NCBI GenBank assembly: GCA_019671005.1 | Contig: CM033714.1 | Coordinates: 82,265,909 to 82,329,908, forward strand | DNA: 64,000 nucleotides | Direction: 5' to 3' | From: Hibiscus mutabilis | Taxonomy: Eukaryota; Streptophyta; Magnoliopsida; Malvales; Malvaceae | Shown: in pieces, positions 45,754-58,463 of the stretch | Position numbering within the stretch: position 1 is the first letter of the stretch | Layout of the letters: each line of letters begins with the position of its first letter | Position numbers and translations under genes: made by a program | Notes under the pieces: model-generated | What the model was told of the DNA's origin: nothing | Database searches by the model: none | What the model saw: only the letters and a program-made list of their open reading frames with translations

Positions 45754-48700
45754 TAAGCTTATTACAACCATTCGAATAGAATGAACAACAATCATATACC
45801 TATTTCCTAAAGGTTTTTCGCACCACAACATCTTAACCACAAACAAATCCATTGACAAACATAGAAGCATAACATGCTGTTCCAACCATATACCACAGAA
45901 GCATACCATTCTAATTCAACCACATTCAAAGATGTATACCAAGTTACCATGCTCACCTAAATATCTTAATTATTTACATAACTTACAAAGATAACCAAAA
46001 TGATGTGAGCCAAACTACATATATACTTGCGTCAACTTCTACGAGTTTTAAGATATATTCAAAACGTACTTTTATCTTGCTTGTCCCCTGAACTTGATTA
46101 AATCAGTCTAACCTAAAAAATAACAAGGTGAGTCATTAGTAAGATACACATCATGCGCAACTACAACTAATTAACAAACATAGATTTATTTTATCTCACT
46201 TTCAAGCATACTTAATTGTTTCTCAACCCTCAAACTTGAGACTATTCACTAAGTGCATAGTAATTATCCATGTGATCATCATGCTATCAATTCATTCCAA
46301 TGATACAATAACAAAACATGACTGAGTTGCATAACAATTTCATAACAAAGGTTACTATCCAAGAGGGTTTACATCTCATACTTCATTATTTACATACATA
46401 TTATGGCAAAAGATCAGTACAATTAATGATCTAGTTTGGTTCTTTCTTCAACCAACCCTTCTTGCTCTAACAATTTACAAGAAATGATTGCTATTTTAGA
46501 ACCATATTTACTCTATACCATATACAAGATTTGGAGGAATAGGATTGCATGAGTGTACATTCAAGGCATCACACATTAATTAAAAGAAAGCAATTCATTG
46601 GCATACTTCTTCCACAATTAAACAAGAAGATTACATTCATACATATGTGCATGTATTTCCTGTATCGTAAAGATTAAAACAATATACTTTTTAATCAATG
46701 CTTTCAATAATTTAAATTGGATACAATTATGTTCCTATTTCATAGTGACCATCTTTGAAAGAGTCTATATGTGTCCAAGCATGAAACCGAGCTGACAGGA
46801 CATGTATTGCTTCTAACTAAAACATTTTTAAATAACACTAACAATCTTTTAACAAAAAGAAAAGAGAATCATAAATACTAACACAAGATTCTACATCAAA
46901 GGAAAAACAGCTATGAACTACATTGCCACATACAAGCAACAAACTAATAGTTAAAAGTACACTGCATATTATCTATCTAATAATCCTAAAAATATCAATC
47001 GATTCACATCAAGGAAATGGTGTCTCCTAGAACAAACCCTAAAATTCTCTATACCACAAAGGGGAAACTGTATTATAGGTCAAACATTTATAAGCATTTA
47101 GATTGTATAACAACCTGCATCATCCAAATAGTGGATTTTACTCAATACATGGACCATTAACCCATAGTGTACAGTTCTGACATATAATACCAGAGCTGGG
47201 CTAATTACATATAAGTTCCTGGACAAATGTGATACAAATTACAAGTTCTTTTAACAAAAACAACTTTAAAACATGAATAAATCAGATAAACGATAAGCAG
47301 ATAGAACAAACTTTCATCAAATACACCACCTCAAAGATGAGTTTTATGGATTAAAAAATCCAACATAATAATGAAAATTAGAAAAAAAATCAAACTTAAT
47401 AAAGAACAAGGTAAAATCCAAGTGAATAAAATGATGATCAAGGTTAAAAGATGATATTTACACATACGGGGAAGTTCCAATAAAAATTCAGAGATATGTG
47501 ACCCCAGCCAATGCAGTCAAATGAAAATCAAGTACAATTCAAAAGGTAAAATAAGATTGAAATGATTAAATATTCAAACAATAAGACAAATTAAGAACCA
47601 ATAACTATAATATCCATGTTTACTATTGACCAAGTGGGAAGATCAACAGAAATAGAAACACCATGTAAATAAATATTAAATCAAGGTAAGCTTGATGGCC
47701 AACTACCTATATATATATAAAAGAAGAAAAAACTGACATTTATTTCAATACATTGATTTACAAACAATGATACCCCATCATCGTCTCATAACAAGATCAT
47801 GAACCATCTACCACAGAAGCATACATTTGGTTGAGAGAAAGATTATCTTCTTAATACAATCCTTAAACACTTGTACAACTGATGAGTATAAAAGCTTCCC
47901 CACTCCAACAATAATGTTTGGAATTTAATCCACATGATAATTCCCTAAGAATTTATATATTCCTCTCCAAATCATATCTACCTCTCCATGACTTATTTAG
48001 GCTACTACAGTAATTACATCTTTAGTTCCTAATGACAGTATCCATGCTAAGACTAACCCGTGGCTGCACCTAGTTGCAAAATTAGTGATAAAAAGTAGGA
48101 TAAGAATGATGTATACCATAAAGTTATCTCCTATTGTAAATTTTATATCCCGCACCAGTATATGAGCACTTTTTTACCTTTCGCATTTTATTTTCATAAT
48201 ATTTCAAATTCAAGTGTAATGGTAATCATGTATAATCTCTCTGAAGTATAGTAACTCTCTCCTACTTTCCTCACGTTTCCACTGGTCTGTTTAACTTTTT
48301 CACCTTCAAACTTGAAACACAATGCTACAAACTTATGCAGATTAATACAAGATTACCACCAAATCACTTTTTTTCTAGACCTTGTTATTGTTCTGCCATC
48401 ATTTAAGCCTCAAGACAGATTATGACCCAAAAAAAAAAAACAAGACCACCGATTCAATTTGTCATTTTCAGTGCTTGAAAATTTATTTATCAGAAAAGAA
48501 AAATCAGTTCAACATACACCAAAGCAAACACGAAAAAATGAAGATCCAAATAAGTGATAACCCAACAAAAATCCTAAATTACGAACCATTACTTCCTTCA
48601 AAACCCTAGAAAAATCCTAAACATTATGAAACTAAACCCTAATCCCCAATTTCGAACCCATAACCCACCATTACTTCCTTCAACATTTCAAACTCAAATC

Positions 48701-48960
48701 ACAAAACCCACCATTACAAAACTCCCTCCTTCAAAACCATACAATAATCGCGCATAATCTCCCCAAATTTTGAACCCAAAATAACAACATCTATCTTACC
48801 TCAAAACTTTTCTTCCTTCCTCGCGATTGATCCTCAAAAGCTTTCTTCCTCAGCCTTCAGTGTGTGCGTCAATCTCCCCTGAGTACCCTAAACCCTTTGA
48901 ACCAAAAATAACGATATTTGTTGTGTTTTCCCGCTCCTTGTATATCACCCTTTACCTTTC
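45392..48960. other. Long ORF-poor region, possibly a 5' intron of the minus-strand gene
   Basis: Almost no ORFs. It is T-rich on the minus strand, with a (TA)n tract at 45689-45749. Near 48885-48805 the minus strand has a leader-like purine-rich stretch ending TTTTGAGGTAAGATAG, a good donor. At 45415-45392 it has CTTTTCAGATTAAAG, a good acceptor 15-20 bp before the ATG of the HMG-like exon. A 3.4-kb intron in the 5' leader is a reasonable reading but unproven. Confidence 0.3.
45689..45749. repeat. (TA)n microsatellite
   Basis: About 30 uninterrupted TA dinucleotides. Confidence 0.95.
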
Positions 48961-49408
48961 TTTCTTTTTTACCTAGCCAACCGGTAACCCTTATTTTTTT
49001 TCATCCAACGGTTGAGATAAATTTGGCTTCATCCAAAAGTTTAGGACATGAGACCTGTTTTTAGTCCTTATTTAAGCCGCTTCTTTTTAGAATGACCCAT
49101 GATGTGGAGTTGTGGGCAGCTGAGTCAATTATGAATATTACTATGAAATTTGCCGACGACCCTGTTGAAAGGGTCTCAAACCCTCGAGCTACACCAGCAA
49201 AGATGTCTATATCTGTACGACTGTACTCTATACACACATGCACAGAGTCCACATGCGTTGGATGCATTAATTTTCAATATTCATTTAATAATTGTCCCTT
49301 TGGTTGACAAAATATATGCTTTCATTTTGTACAAACAATGACTAATGGTGTCTTCAACCGTCCTTGCAAAACTCGTCTGTTTTTTTTTTCGTATCAGTTT
49401 ATGGTTAT
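48961..49408. other. Unassigned spacer
   Basis: A less AT-rich patch at 49060-49270 is open in several frames (68 codons on the minus strand, 71 on the plus) but shows no domain. It could be the outer part of the Mutator-type element. Confidence 0.35.
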
Positions 49409-50470
49409 TGTAACGTGGAGTCGACGCGTTCTTACGAAAAATTGGTCTTGAATGGAGTCGCCACCAATTTTTTTATTTAGGTGAGATTGGATCACCTGAA
49501 AACCCGGTTATTTTAATAAAATTTGTTTTTTTTTTTGTTTTTACGAAACTAAAAAAAATAGGTTCGAGAGTCAGTTACACATGGGGAAGGATGAGCACCC
49601 CACAACGCCCAAAATTGGTACATTGGTCGATTATTTAGTGTCTAAACGAGGGAAATTAATGATTCGAATTTAATTTAAAATTTTTGATACATTTGAAATA
49701 TTTAAAAACATTTTTTGTATGAAAGAAATTTACACCCCAACACCCGAGTCATAATTTTCATTAGATTCCCTAATGAAGGAAACCTATTTTAAAAATTATA
49801 ATTTAGAAAAAATATGAAATTTACACCCCAACACCCGGGGCATAATTTCTATTAGGTTCCCAAAATGAATAAAATATATTTTAAAAATTATAGTTTAGAA
49901 TAAAAAATCATAAAAATTTACACCCCAATACCAGAGGCATAATTCCCGTTAGGTTCCCAAATAAGGGAATCTATTTTTAAAAGTTAATTTTAAAAATAAA
50001 AATTATATTTGGTGGTAGAGATTATCGGAAAGCGGCACCTCTACGCCCGTGGTACGTTTTTCACGGTAATCCCTAATAAAAGGTTTTAATTTGAATTTCA
50101 ATTAAACAGTGTATATAAATATATTTTATTCAAACATGCAATACATACAACACAATCATAACGTATAAAATACAAAAAACATGCTGATAATAAAAAAACA
50201 TAATAAATAACTTGTACAACCTAAAATACACGAATAAACATGGCATATAAAATATATTTATTATAAAAACATGTCAATAATTATATATATATTACTTTAT
50301 ATTTAAGACAACTTTAAAAATAAAGATTAAAAGTTACCCTACAAGAAGTCCGCACAGAAATTTCGACCGACCCCTAGTAGGATCTCCGCATCATCTTACC
50401 AAGGCTCAAAATTAACTCGAATGGACCTCAACAAAAATCTCCAATCGAACAAACTGTCCAGAGAATAATT
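49409..50470. mobile_element. LTR-like sequence (probable solo LTR, Gypsy type)
   Basis: Starts TGTAACGTGGAGTCGACG. It contains GGAGTCGCCACCAATTTTTT, GTGAGATTGGATCACCTGAAAA and a GTTACACATGGGGAAGG...GCACCCC(A)ACAACGCCC segment that I recognise as recurrent in plant LTRs. A unit with TTTACACCCCAACACCCG is repeated three times (about 49727, 49818 and 49916). The right border is uncertain, set where the AGTAGGATCTCC / GAATGGACCTCAAC segment ends. I see no primer site or coding region. Confidence 0.5.
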
Positions 50471-50909
50471 CCTCAGTGAGAGCACTGCTCTCGAATATAA
50501 AGGGCACTGCCCCTACGCCATTTTTTCATGGTTTTCCTTGCCATTTTTATGGCTTATCTCGTGCCTTTAATTGCTTGCCTCCCCGGCCTTTTGTAGACAA
50601 TTGGGGAGGGGTGAGTGGAAAATGTGGATGCGTGGATGCCTTCTATGGCATCCATGATTGTTTTACTTTTATTTTTTGCTTGATTGATTTTTTTTACTTA
50701 AAAAATAATTATATTTGAAAAAAAATGATTACTGCCCGGACATAAAATGAATATTACAGTTATGTTCAGAATTTATGCTTGTTCTTCTTAATAATGTCGT
50801 TTCCAATATTCAAACTTATAAATGTAATATGGTTTACCACTATATCCAACATCAAGGAAATGTAGTAAATACTTGTTCAAGAAACACCCTTCACCAGCAA
50901 GGCCGTCTC
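50471..50909. other. Spacer
   Basis: An 80-codon ORF at 50476-50718 (several Cys, aromatic-rich) has no recognised domain and no close start context; probably chance. Confidence 0.4.
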
Positions 50910-51175
50910 GGAGGGGGAGCAATATGATCTCTAGCTCATGGCCTCATTTTCTACCTTCCCAACTTTAGTAATTTTTCGAGTAATAATCTTGTAAGATAGT
51001 GGTAAACCCTTATTGTTTTACTTGTGTTTAAGGTGTTTTCTTAACCAAACAATAAAAATAATAGTTTATTAATAAAATATTAACTTAATTGTTTAAAATA
51101 ATTAAATATGCTTTCGTTCTATGGGGCTTAATTTTAAGTTTATGCTCAGGATTCAAAAAAATGTTCGAGACGGAT
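50910..51175 (+). repeat. Dispersed repeat, copy 2
   Basis: Matches 4840-5095 in the same orientation (TATGCTTTCGTTCTA, TTGTAAG(A/T)TAGTGGT, GTGTTTAAGGTGTT). Each is bounded by unrelated sequence. The family is not recognised. Confidence 0.6.
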
Positions 51176-52340
51176 CTTTTCACCCGAACTATATATTCAA
51201 CAAAGTTAGCTTAGTCATCGTTGAATGATGATGATGATGCATGGTGGCTATTTTTGGTCAATCTATCAAACAATAGGACGCCTCATTAATCTTCACTTCT
51301 GTGTTGTCCCCCTCGGTCTAAGTCTCAACTCTATTGCCTTTGCTTCCAAATGCTATTTGCATTGCTTTCCATGTTCCAAGTTTCACTACATGGAAATTTC
51401 AAACGTCCATTAAATGCTGTTGCTGCCATCTGATTCTATTTATACGGATACGTTCACCATCCTAGCAATAAACATTTCCTTTCAAACGGTTTTCCTCTCG
51501 AAGATTGCTTCAGTTTCTTGTCTGCTCTTTACTCTCTTCTTCTCCCAAGCTATTATATTATATTCTTAACTATTTTTGGTATAGTTAATATCATATATGG
51601 CTTGTCTAAATAACACTTCCAAAGAGGTTGGTGGACCTTTTTTTTGTTTTTCCCAGTTAAATTTTCATCATCTATGAAGCTTTGCTAGATCATGATATAT
51701 ATATACTATGCATGGTGACAAATCTTCATAATATTGGATGTTACAAGGTCCAGTGTTAACCCTTGGTTCAATAAAAAAATATCTGATGAACATAATTAAT
51801 ACTACATGTCAACACATTTTCTTCTGGATAGTACTATATATATATTCCTTTGGATTGGACCATATACCGAGTTTTGTTTAGTTTTCATCATCTTTAATTA
51901 AGTTGTAAACTGACTGAAACTATAGAGCCAGAACTGTGGATAGACATGGTCAACCTGCTATTAGAGCCAGAACTGGAACTTGGGTTTCTGGAATTCTACT
52001 GCTAGGTAAATCTCCACACACATGTATATATATATATATAATTGTGTTATTTTCTCTGGTATTTGCTTTGACTGTTCATATATATATATAATGCTGTTCA
52101 GTAAACCAAGGGCTGGCAACATTGGCATTCTTTGGAGTCGGGGTGAACCTGGTGCTATTTTTAACGAGGGTGCTCGGCCAAGACAATGCTGCCGCTGCAA
52201 ACAACGTCAGCAAATGGCTTGGGACGGTCTACGTTTTCTCTCTGCTCGGTGCCTTCCTTAGTGACTCTTACTGGGGAAGGTACAAGACTTGTGCCATATT
52301 CCAGGCTATCTTTGTTGTTGTAAGTGCAATTAGTCTTTCT

Positions 52341-52415
<75 letters not shown>
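52341..52415. repeat. (CATATA)n microsatellite in an NPF7 intron
   Basis: About 12 perfect copies directly after the donor of the exon ending at 52319. It is the same motif and nearly the same length as the array in the BSK intron at 18379-18454. Confidence 0.95.
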
Positions 52416-52993
52416 GCAGGAAAGTGGCCTAATGCAAGCTTGTTTCAACTTCTAACGCTACAGGGATTGGTGTTTTTATCAGTTTCATCCACCGTATTCT
52501 TACTCAAGCCTCGCGGATACTGTTTTGATGAGGAACACCCTACAGAAGGGCACGCAAAAGTGGCCTTCTTTAGCTACTTCTATTTGGCTTTGAACCTTGG
52601 ATCACTCTTTTCGGATACTGTTTTGGGCTACTTTGAGGATCAAGGCATGTGGGCACTTGGATTTTGGGCATCCACTGCCTCTGCCTTTTTGGCATTAGTC
52701 CTCTTTCTGATTGGGACACCCAGGTATCGACACTTCAAACCCAGGTTTTGCCCAGTATTGGTTGCTGCAACCAGAAAATGGAAGGCTAACATGACTCAAA
52801 GAGATGACAATTTGTTTGAAGTGGATAAAATGGAATCTGCCTTGAATGGGGACAGGAAGATACTCCATACAGATGGTTTCAGGTATGTTCACTGTTATAA
52901 GTATTATGTTGTCGTCATTATTTCTATGAATGTCAAATCTTCCGCTCAATCTTCGAAAATGTGAAATACTGGAGCTCTTCGGAATAATCTTTA

Positions 52994-53400
52994 GGGAAAA
53001 CTACTTAAATAGTACCTCAGCTATTGCTAAAATATTGTTTTAGTACTTTACTATTTTTTGGCAAAATAGTACCTAACGTTATGCTTCGTTTTCAAAATAG
53101 TACCCTGCCGTTAAAAATTAACAGCATGCTGACTAGGAGAGAGAAAAATAACACATGGCAGCTTGCCATGTCATTTTTCTCTCCTAGTCAACATGCCACG
53201 TGTGCTTTTTTATGATTTTAGTCGACGTGACATGCTGACTAAGAGAGAAAAAAATGACGTAGCAGGCTGTCACATGTAATTTTTTTTCTCCTAATCAACA
53301 CAGTTAGTTTTTTAACGGCGGGTACCAAAATGAAAATGAAACGTAACGTTAGGTACTATTTTGCCAAAAAAATAACTGGCACTATTTGAGTAGTTTTCTC
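52994..53400. mobile_element. Mutator-type MITE in the last NPF7 intron, 407 bp
   Basis: TAATCTTTA stands at 52985-52993 and at 53401-53409, a perfect 9-bp target duplication. The ends are GGGAAAACTACTTAAATAG and, inverted, GAGAAAACTACTCAAATAG. The arms match for over 100 bp (GGCAAAATAGTACCTAACG, GCCGTTAAAAA). The two GCATGCTGACTA(G/A)GAGAGA words inside form a second inverted layer with CTCTCCTAGTCAACATGC. It is non-coding. Confidence 0.92.
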
Positions 53401-54662
53401 TAATCTTTATTATCCCCAGATAGTTAATAAGTAAATCTGACCCACCAGTTAAGTCTATGACAACCAAAGCTATATTGTTGCAAACCTAAACTTGACACAT
53501 GGGTCATACCTCTCACAGTATAACTACGAGGAGAAGCTGTCTACTTCCCCAAGCTGAGATTAATAAGGATTAATTTAGAACTCATTTTCTCTTCCTTTTA
53601 CAATATTTTCTTCTTCTACAACTACCATTACATTTGACTCTCCGATCAAACCAGAAAGGATGAATTGTTTGAAAACTGACCACCATTTCACTATGCTCGT
53701 CAAACCTTCATTATATGAAAAATACTAACATGTTTTCTTATTAACATTGTTCTCGTTTTTAATTTCAGATTTTTGGACAAAGCAGCAATCATAACACCCA
53801 AAGATCACACCGGACAAGATAAAAAGTTCTATGGTCACAATCCATGGCGTCTCTGCACAGTGACACAAGTCGAAGAAGTGAAATGCATACTGAGACTCCT
53901 CCCAATTTGGCTATGCACCATTCTTTACTCCGTCGTCTTCACTCAAATGGCCTCGCTCTTCGTCGAACAAGGAGCCGCCATGAAAACAAACATCTCCAAC
54001 TTCAACATCCCGGCAGCAGGCATGTCTAGCTTCGACATACTCAGCGTGGCAATGTTCATTTTCCTCTACAGGTTTGCTCTCGACCCCATCGTGGCAAAAC
54101 TAAAGTCAGAACCAAAAGGGCTCACCGAGCTTCAAAGAATGGGGATCGGCCTCGTTATAGCCATACTCGCAATGGTCACAGCAGGTGTAGTAGAAGTGTA
54201 CAGACTGCGGGACGCAAGAAAAGACTGCCCCACTGTGTAAACGCAAGCTCTTTGAGCATATTCTTGCAAATACCGCAGTACATGCTTATAGGAGCATCGG
54301 AAGTGTTCATGTACGTTGGCCAATTAGAATTCTTCAATGGTCAAGCACCGGACGGTTTAAAGAGCTTCGGAAGTGCACTTTGCATGACATCAATCTCACT
54401 TGGGAATTACGTGAGTGATTTGCTGGTGACAATTGTTATGAAAGTGTCTTCAAAAGATGATCTGCCTGGTTGGATTCCTGGCAACCTAAACCAAGGTCAT
54501 TTGGACCGGTTCTTCTTCTTGCTAGCGGCTTTGACAATGGTTGATCTTGTGTTCTACGTGATCTGTGCTAAGTGGTATAAGTATATGAAGTTTGAAGGAA
54601 GGAACGGAGCAGATGGTAATGGCAATGGTGGGCAAAAACGATGGCATGCTTTGTCCGTGTGA

Positions 54663-55470
54663 TTCTCTTGTCATTTGATTTAAATAAAGGGCAAAAACGA
54701 AGCAAAAATATTGCACTAGAGTAGAGAGTGAAGACAACTATGAAAAAATTTAGCCGGTTGTGCAATGAAATATTGCATTTATTGGATTTAATCATTCTTA
54801 ATATTACCGTATACATTCTAAATTAAAGACGAGTTTGGAGATATTTTTGTTGGTCTCACCGAAAGTAAACACCGACAAAAAAATGTACGTGGTCAATTAA
54901 AAAAAATTCTTTCTTAAAACTGTCGTATCTTTTCGATGATTTTTTAAAATCGTTTATTTTTAGACGATTTTCTGTTTACTGTAACAACGTTTTTATTTGA
55001 ACAGAGTATTGAAAAGGGAGGACCAAAGTAAAACGAATTTGGGTCAAGGTCATACCTGAGTGTTGTGTTAAATAGGGTATCTACAGGAGGTTCTTGGACT
55101 GCTTGAAGCTGCCCATCGACCTGACCAGATTCACTTCATTTTTTTTGGGAGAAAGACCAGATCCACTTCACCTTTGGAGTTATAGGGGATCAACCTTAAT
55201 CAACTTCTTCCCAAGGGTTGAGCTGTAGTATTGACCAATTTTACGCATGGTTGCAAAAAAAAAAAAAAAACTAGAATTAAGGAGGAGTCAGAATTGAATT
55301 ACAAGAGGGTAAATTAGTTAGTATTGAAATAAATCAAGTCTTAAAAATAATTAAATTATAAAAATTAAAGAGATTAGTGTTTAATGTATTAATTTTAAAA
55401 TCAAAAGGTCTCAAAAAAGTAATTATAACATAATAATAAGAGGTCAAAGTTTAATTTATTAATTTTAATT
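54663..55470. other. Spacer between NPF7 and LINE remnant
   Basis: No supported gene. An A13 run at about 55256-55271 may be a retroposed poly-A tail, but nothing coding precedes it. Confidence 0.45.
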
Positions 55471-55474
55471 GATA

Positions 55475-56465
55475 TGATGTGATCCGAGTTCTTCAACGAG
55501 TCCGAGTATTCATTTGGCTTGCCTTGAGTGAGAGACTTCTCACTAACCAAGAGCGTTGTCGAAGACATCTCGCTACCATACCAACCTGTCAATTGTGTGG
55601 ACAGGATGATGAAAGTGTGTTACATATTCTCCGAAACTGCAACAAGGCGAGACAAGCATGGGCTTCAATTATTGCGCCGGATAGATTGGCTACCTTCATG
55701 GCTTGTCCTTTACGGATGCGGTTTGATCATAATCTGAGTCCTAATTCAAGTTATGGAGGAATTGATTCTACATGGGAAGTGTGTTTTGCGACAGAATGTT
55801 GGCAGCTATGGAAGAGGCGATGTTCAATGCTCTTTAATGCTGAATTCCATAGATCGGGGGAATTTTATAGAACATTGGCTGCATATGGCTGATGGTTTTA
55901 GTTCAGCGCGGCCTGTGCCTACACCCTCAATGCTGCGAACGAGGACAGCTCGACGATGGCTTGCTCTACAGGAAGGATGGATTAAAGCAAATTCTGATGG
56001 GGCAGTGGCGTTGAATACAGGGATGGCAGCTGTGGGTGGAGTGTTCCGGGACCACCATGGTAGTTGGTTGTTTGGATTTTCTCGCAATGTGGGAATTTGT
56101 TCCGTGCTTATTGCAGAACTTTGGGCCATTCACGATGTCCTTGATCATGCGTGGAATTTGGGGTTCGATCGACTTCTTCTTGAGTTTGATAACTTGGAAG
56201 CTGTTCGCATTTTGAATGGGGAATCAAAGCGTTAGCGGGACATGGTTTGATTGCAACGATCCGTAATTTACTGGCGAAGGATTGGATTATCTCGATTCAC
56301 TATATCAATCGGGAAGGAAATGTAATTGCAGATAAGACAGCAGCTTTGACCAGGAATGATAGTATGGGCAAGCTTCAGTTTTTCGAACCACCATTGGAGG
56401 TCTTAACTCTGCTTCAAAACGCTTCAGCTAGCACGTTGTTAATCTATTTGTTCTCTGTATTATAA
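55475..56465 (+). pseudogene. LINE ORF2 3' end (zf-RVT and RNase H), 5'-truncated
   Basis: The first open part (55479-55892) carries the zinc-binding domain that follows reverse transcriptase in plant LINEs: RVFIWLALSERLLTNQERC, then CQLCGQDDESVLHILRNC, then CWQLWKRRC. After a one-base frame change, an RNase H-like domain follows (about 55920-56235), with ANSDGAV (first Asp), AELWAIHD (Glu) and LEFDNLEAV (second Asp). A TAG at 56233 and another frame change lead to INREGNVIADK (last Asp) at about 56300-56340. All four RNase H acidic positions are present. The element is cut off at its 5' side near 55475, typical of incomplete reverse transcription. The poly-A tail is not distinct. Confidence 0.82.
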
Positions 56466-57610
56466 AAAAACTTAGTTATAATAATTTAAAAAATATCAAT
56501 GATCTAAAATGTAATTAAACGATCAAAGTTAAAAGAACAATTCTCTCTTTCGTCTATTATATGCCTCCGCCTCTTACTAGAATCTTCAAATAGAGTCATC
56601 ACACACTACCTAGTGCAGACAAGAAACTGATTATAAATTTCAAACACGCCAGTTAAAATCTTTACATGTGGATTCTATCAATACAATCAAGGATGGAATC
56701 AAAACTTGAGAGTAAAAAATAAAATATACATTTTAAAAGGCGGCGAACAAATTTACAATCAATTTATTTTTTGAAAATAAGAAACAAAGGTAAAATTTTC
56801 CCCTACCTTGGGGACAAGAACTCCTCTCATTTATTTTTTTGTTCGTCAAATGAGATTTAATTAAAGGGTTAAAAATTACAACCCAAAATTTAAATTGTAT
56901 GCTTTATTAAAATTTTTTTAAATTTAGGTAGAGAAAACGAATACAATAATTAAATAACACTTCAAACAAACACGTTAAATCCAACACAATGTTCAAATTT
57001 TACAGCACCTGTCAATTACTTAACTTTTCTCATGCTTGTAGCATTGACACTCGCAACCAAACACAAGCAGCACCATGCCCTAAAAACAAACCATGCCATC
57101 TGATCTTCAACAACCTACAAGCCCAAAAACATGCTCCCGTAAACTTTTTTCCAATGAAAAATTATTTATGGTAAACAGAACTCAATGTGGGATTTTTTTT
57201 CTAAATGCTGTGTTTTCTCAATTAATTGGTCCGACTATAGTAAATAGTAGCTATATCTCTTATATTTTCTAAAGTCATTCCTTCTATACCTATTATAAGC
57301 ATTTTTTTCTCTTAGAGACTCTTTTTTTTAGATAATATTAATATTAAAATTAAAATTTATCAAAAGAAATTACAAATAAATTAATAACGTGAAAATGGAA
57401 ATGACATTCACAAATTGACACGCTCAATTATAGAGGATTCGCAAAATAAACAGAATAAAAAATCATTCAGAAACTTGCCGATTAGAGAAAGATCACAAAA
57501 ATAAAGAAAAAATTCTTCCATAAAATATTTGACAAGCGACGTATACAAAAAATAATTGGAAACATAAGAAATAATGGTTTGAAGATTGGAATCCACTCTA
57601 AAAATCTGTT
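56466..57610. other. AT-rich spacer
   Basis: No supported gene; short ORFs at 56989-57174 and 57408-57596 have no features. Confidence 0.5.
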
Positions 57611-58370
57611 AAATTGAGATTGGAATCCACCTTTAAGGAGTTTACTGAAATTTAATACCAAAGGTTTTTTACGGGATGGAAGGTGTGCTGAGATCGGAAG
57701 ATGAGGTGATCCGAACGATATTTTTTGGCCCCATAGTGAGCTCCAGTGTTCGATTTCGCAGCATTGCTAGCTATCAAACATGCTTTGAAGATTTTTGAGG
57801 AGGCAATGTAGATTGGTAAGGCTCCTTTAGCAATAGAAACTAGTTCTACGGTGGTATTATTCTGGGTGAACAATGTTCCACATCAACCTTGGAATAAATG
57901 ACAACACTTTGTGGAGGTGGATGCTTTGATCGCAAGGTTAGAGAACATCAACTTTATTCAAGTAGAGAGGGCCGATAACATCATGGCATCATGCTTGGCG
58001 AGGGATAGTTCGAGTCGAGAGTCTTTTTTTAAAGCGTGGTGGTGACTCAAAGGCTTCCTTTTCCCCAGGTGAAAATCCTGTTATAGGGCACTCATGTGGC
58101 TTTTATTTTGGACATTTCTGAGTGTTGTGAACTTCCTTCATACTTAAAGATTGCTATAGACTGTTTTCAGGGATGTACTATGTTTTTGTTGCGGACAGTT
58201 TTTATTTGATTTAGTGTCTCGAATTTAGGCGGTTTGTTGTATGTTCTCTTTATGTGTATGTGATGAACTCTTTTTCTTTATTTAAGTTTAGGAGGTTCTT
58301 AACGAGACGCACATACAGGTTTAAGGCGTGTAGTGTTTTCCATTCTAATAATAATAACACTCTTGTCGAG
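57611..58370 (+). pseudogene. Second LINE 3' end remnant
   Basis: Plus-strand fragments in shifting frames: AIKHALKIFEEA-like (about 57775), APLAIETSSTVVLFWVNNVP (about 57820-57880), FVEVDALIARLENINFIQVE and RADNIMASCLAR (about 57912-58005), then FFKAWW and a stop at 58045. This is the RNase H tail of a different plant LINE lineage from the copy at 55475. A 3' untranslated region of about 300 bp follows and ends in (TAA)-rich sequence at about 58345-58362, a common LINE tail. Confidence 0.65.
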
Positions 58371-58463
58371 CAAAAAAACAATCGGAAGCGACACAATTAC
58401 TAATAATAAAATCAAATATTATATTGTCATAATGTCAAAAATCTCTCCTAACATTTGATTAAA

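Larger units (their letters stand above)
51597..54662 (+). pseudogene. NPF7.3: NPF7.3-like nitrate/peptide-family transporter, broken
   Basis: NPF proteins are 12-helix plasma-membrane transporters; the NPF7 group handles nitrate and potassium loading or retrieval in the vascular system. Pieces in order: a possible first exon 51597-51626 (MACLNNTSKE), an exon ending 52005 (DRHGQPAIRA, uncertain start), then 52102-52319 (QGLATLAFFGVGVNLVLF), 52464-52882 and 53769 onward. The ExxE(K/R) motif of most NPFs is absent, as is usual in NPF7.3 relatives. Damage: in exon 52464-52882 the frame passes from LLKPRGYC directly to FDEEHP, where the family has about 45 more residues including a membrane helix. 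About six residues are also missing after YRHFKP. After RKDCP (54230) one base is missing, giving a stop at 54238-54240, while the next frame continues with IPQYMLIGASEVFMYVG to 54662. The first two exons do not join in phase. Strong conservation elsewhere suggests recent loss. Confidence 0.85.

Noticed and set aside
52284..52430. His-Ile repeat peptide in a 280-codon frame over the NPF7 gene
   Set aside because: The peptide is the translation of an intronic (CATATA)n array lying between a good donor at 52320 and an acceptor at 52463.
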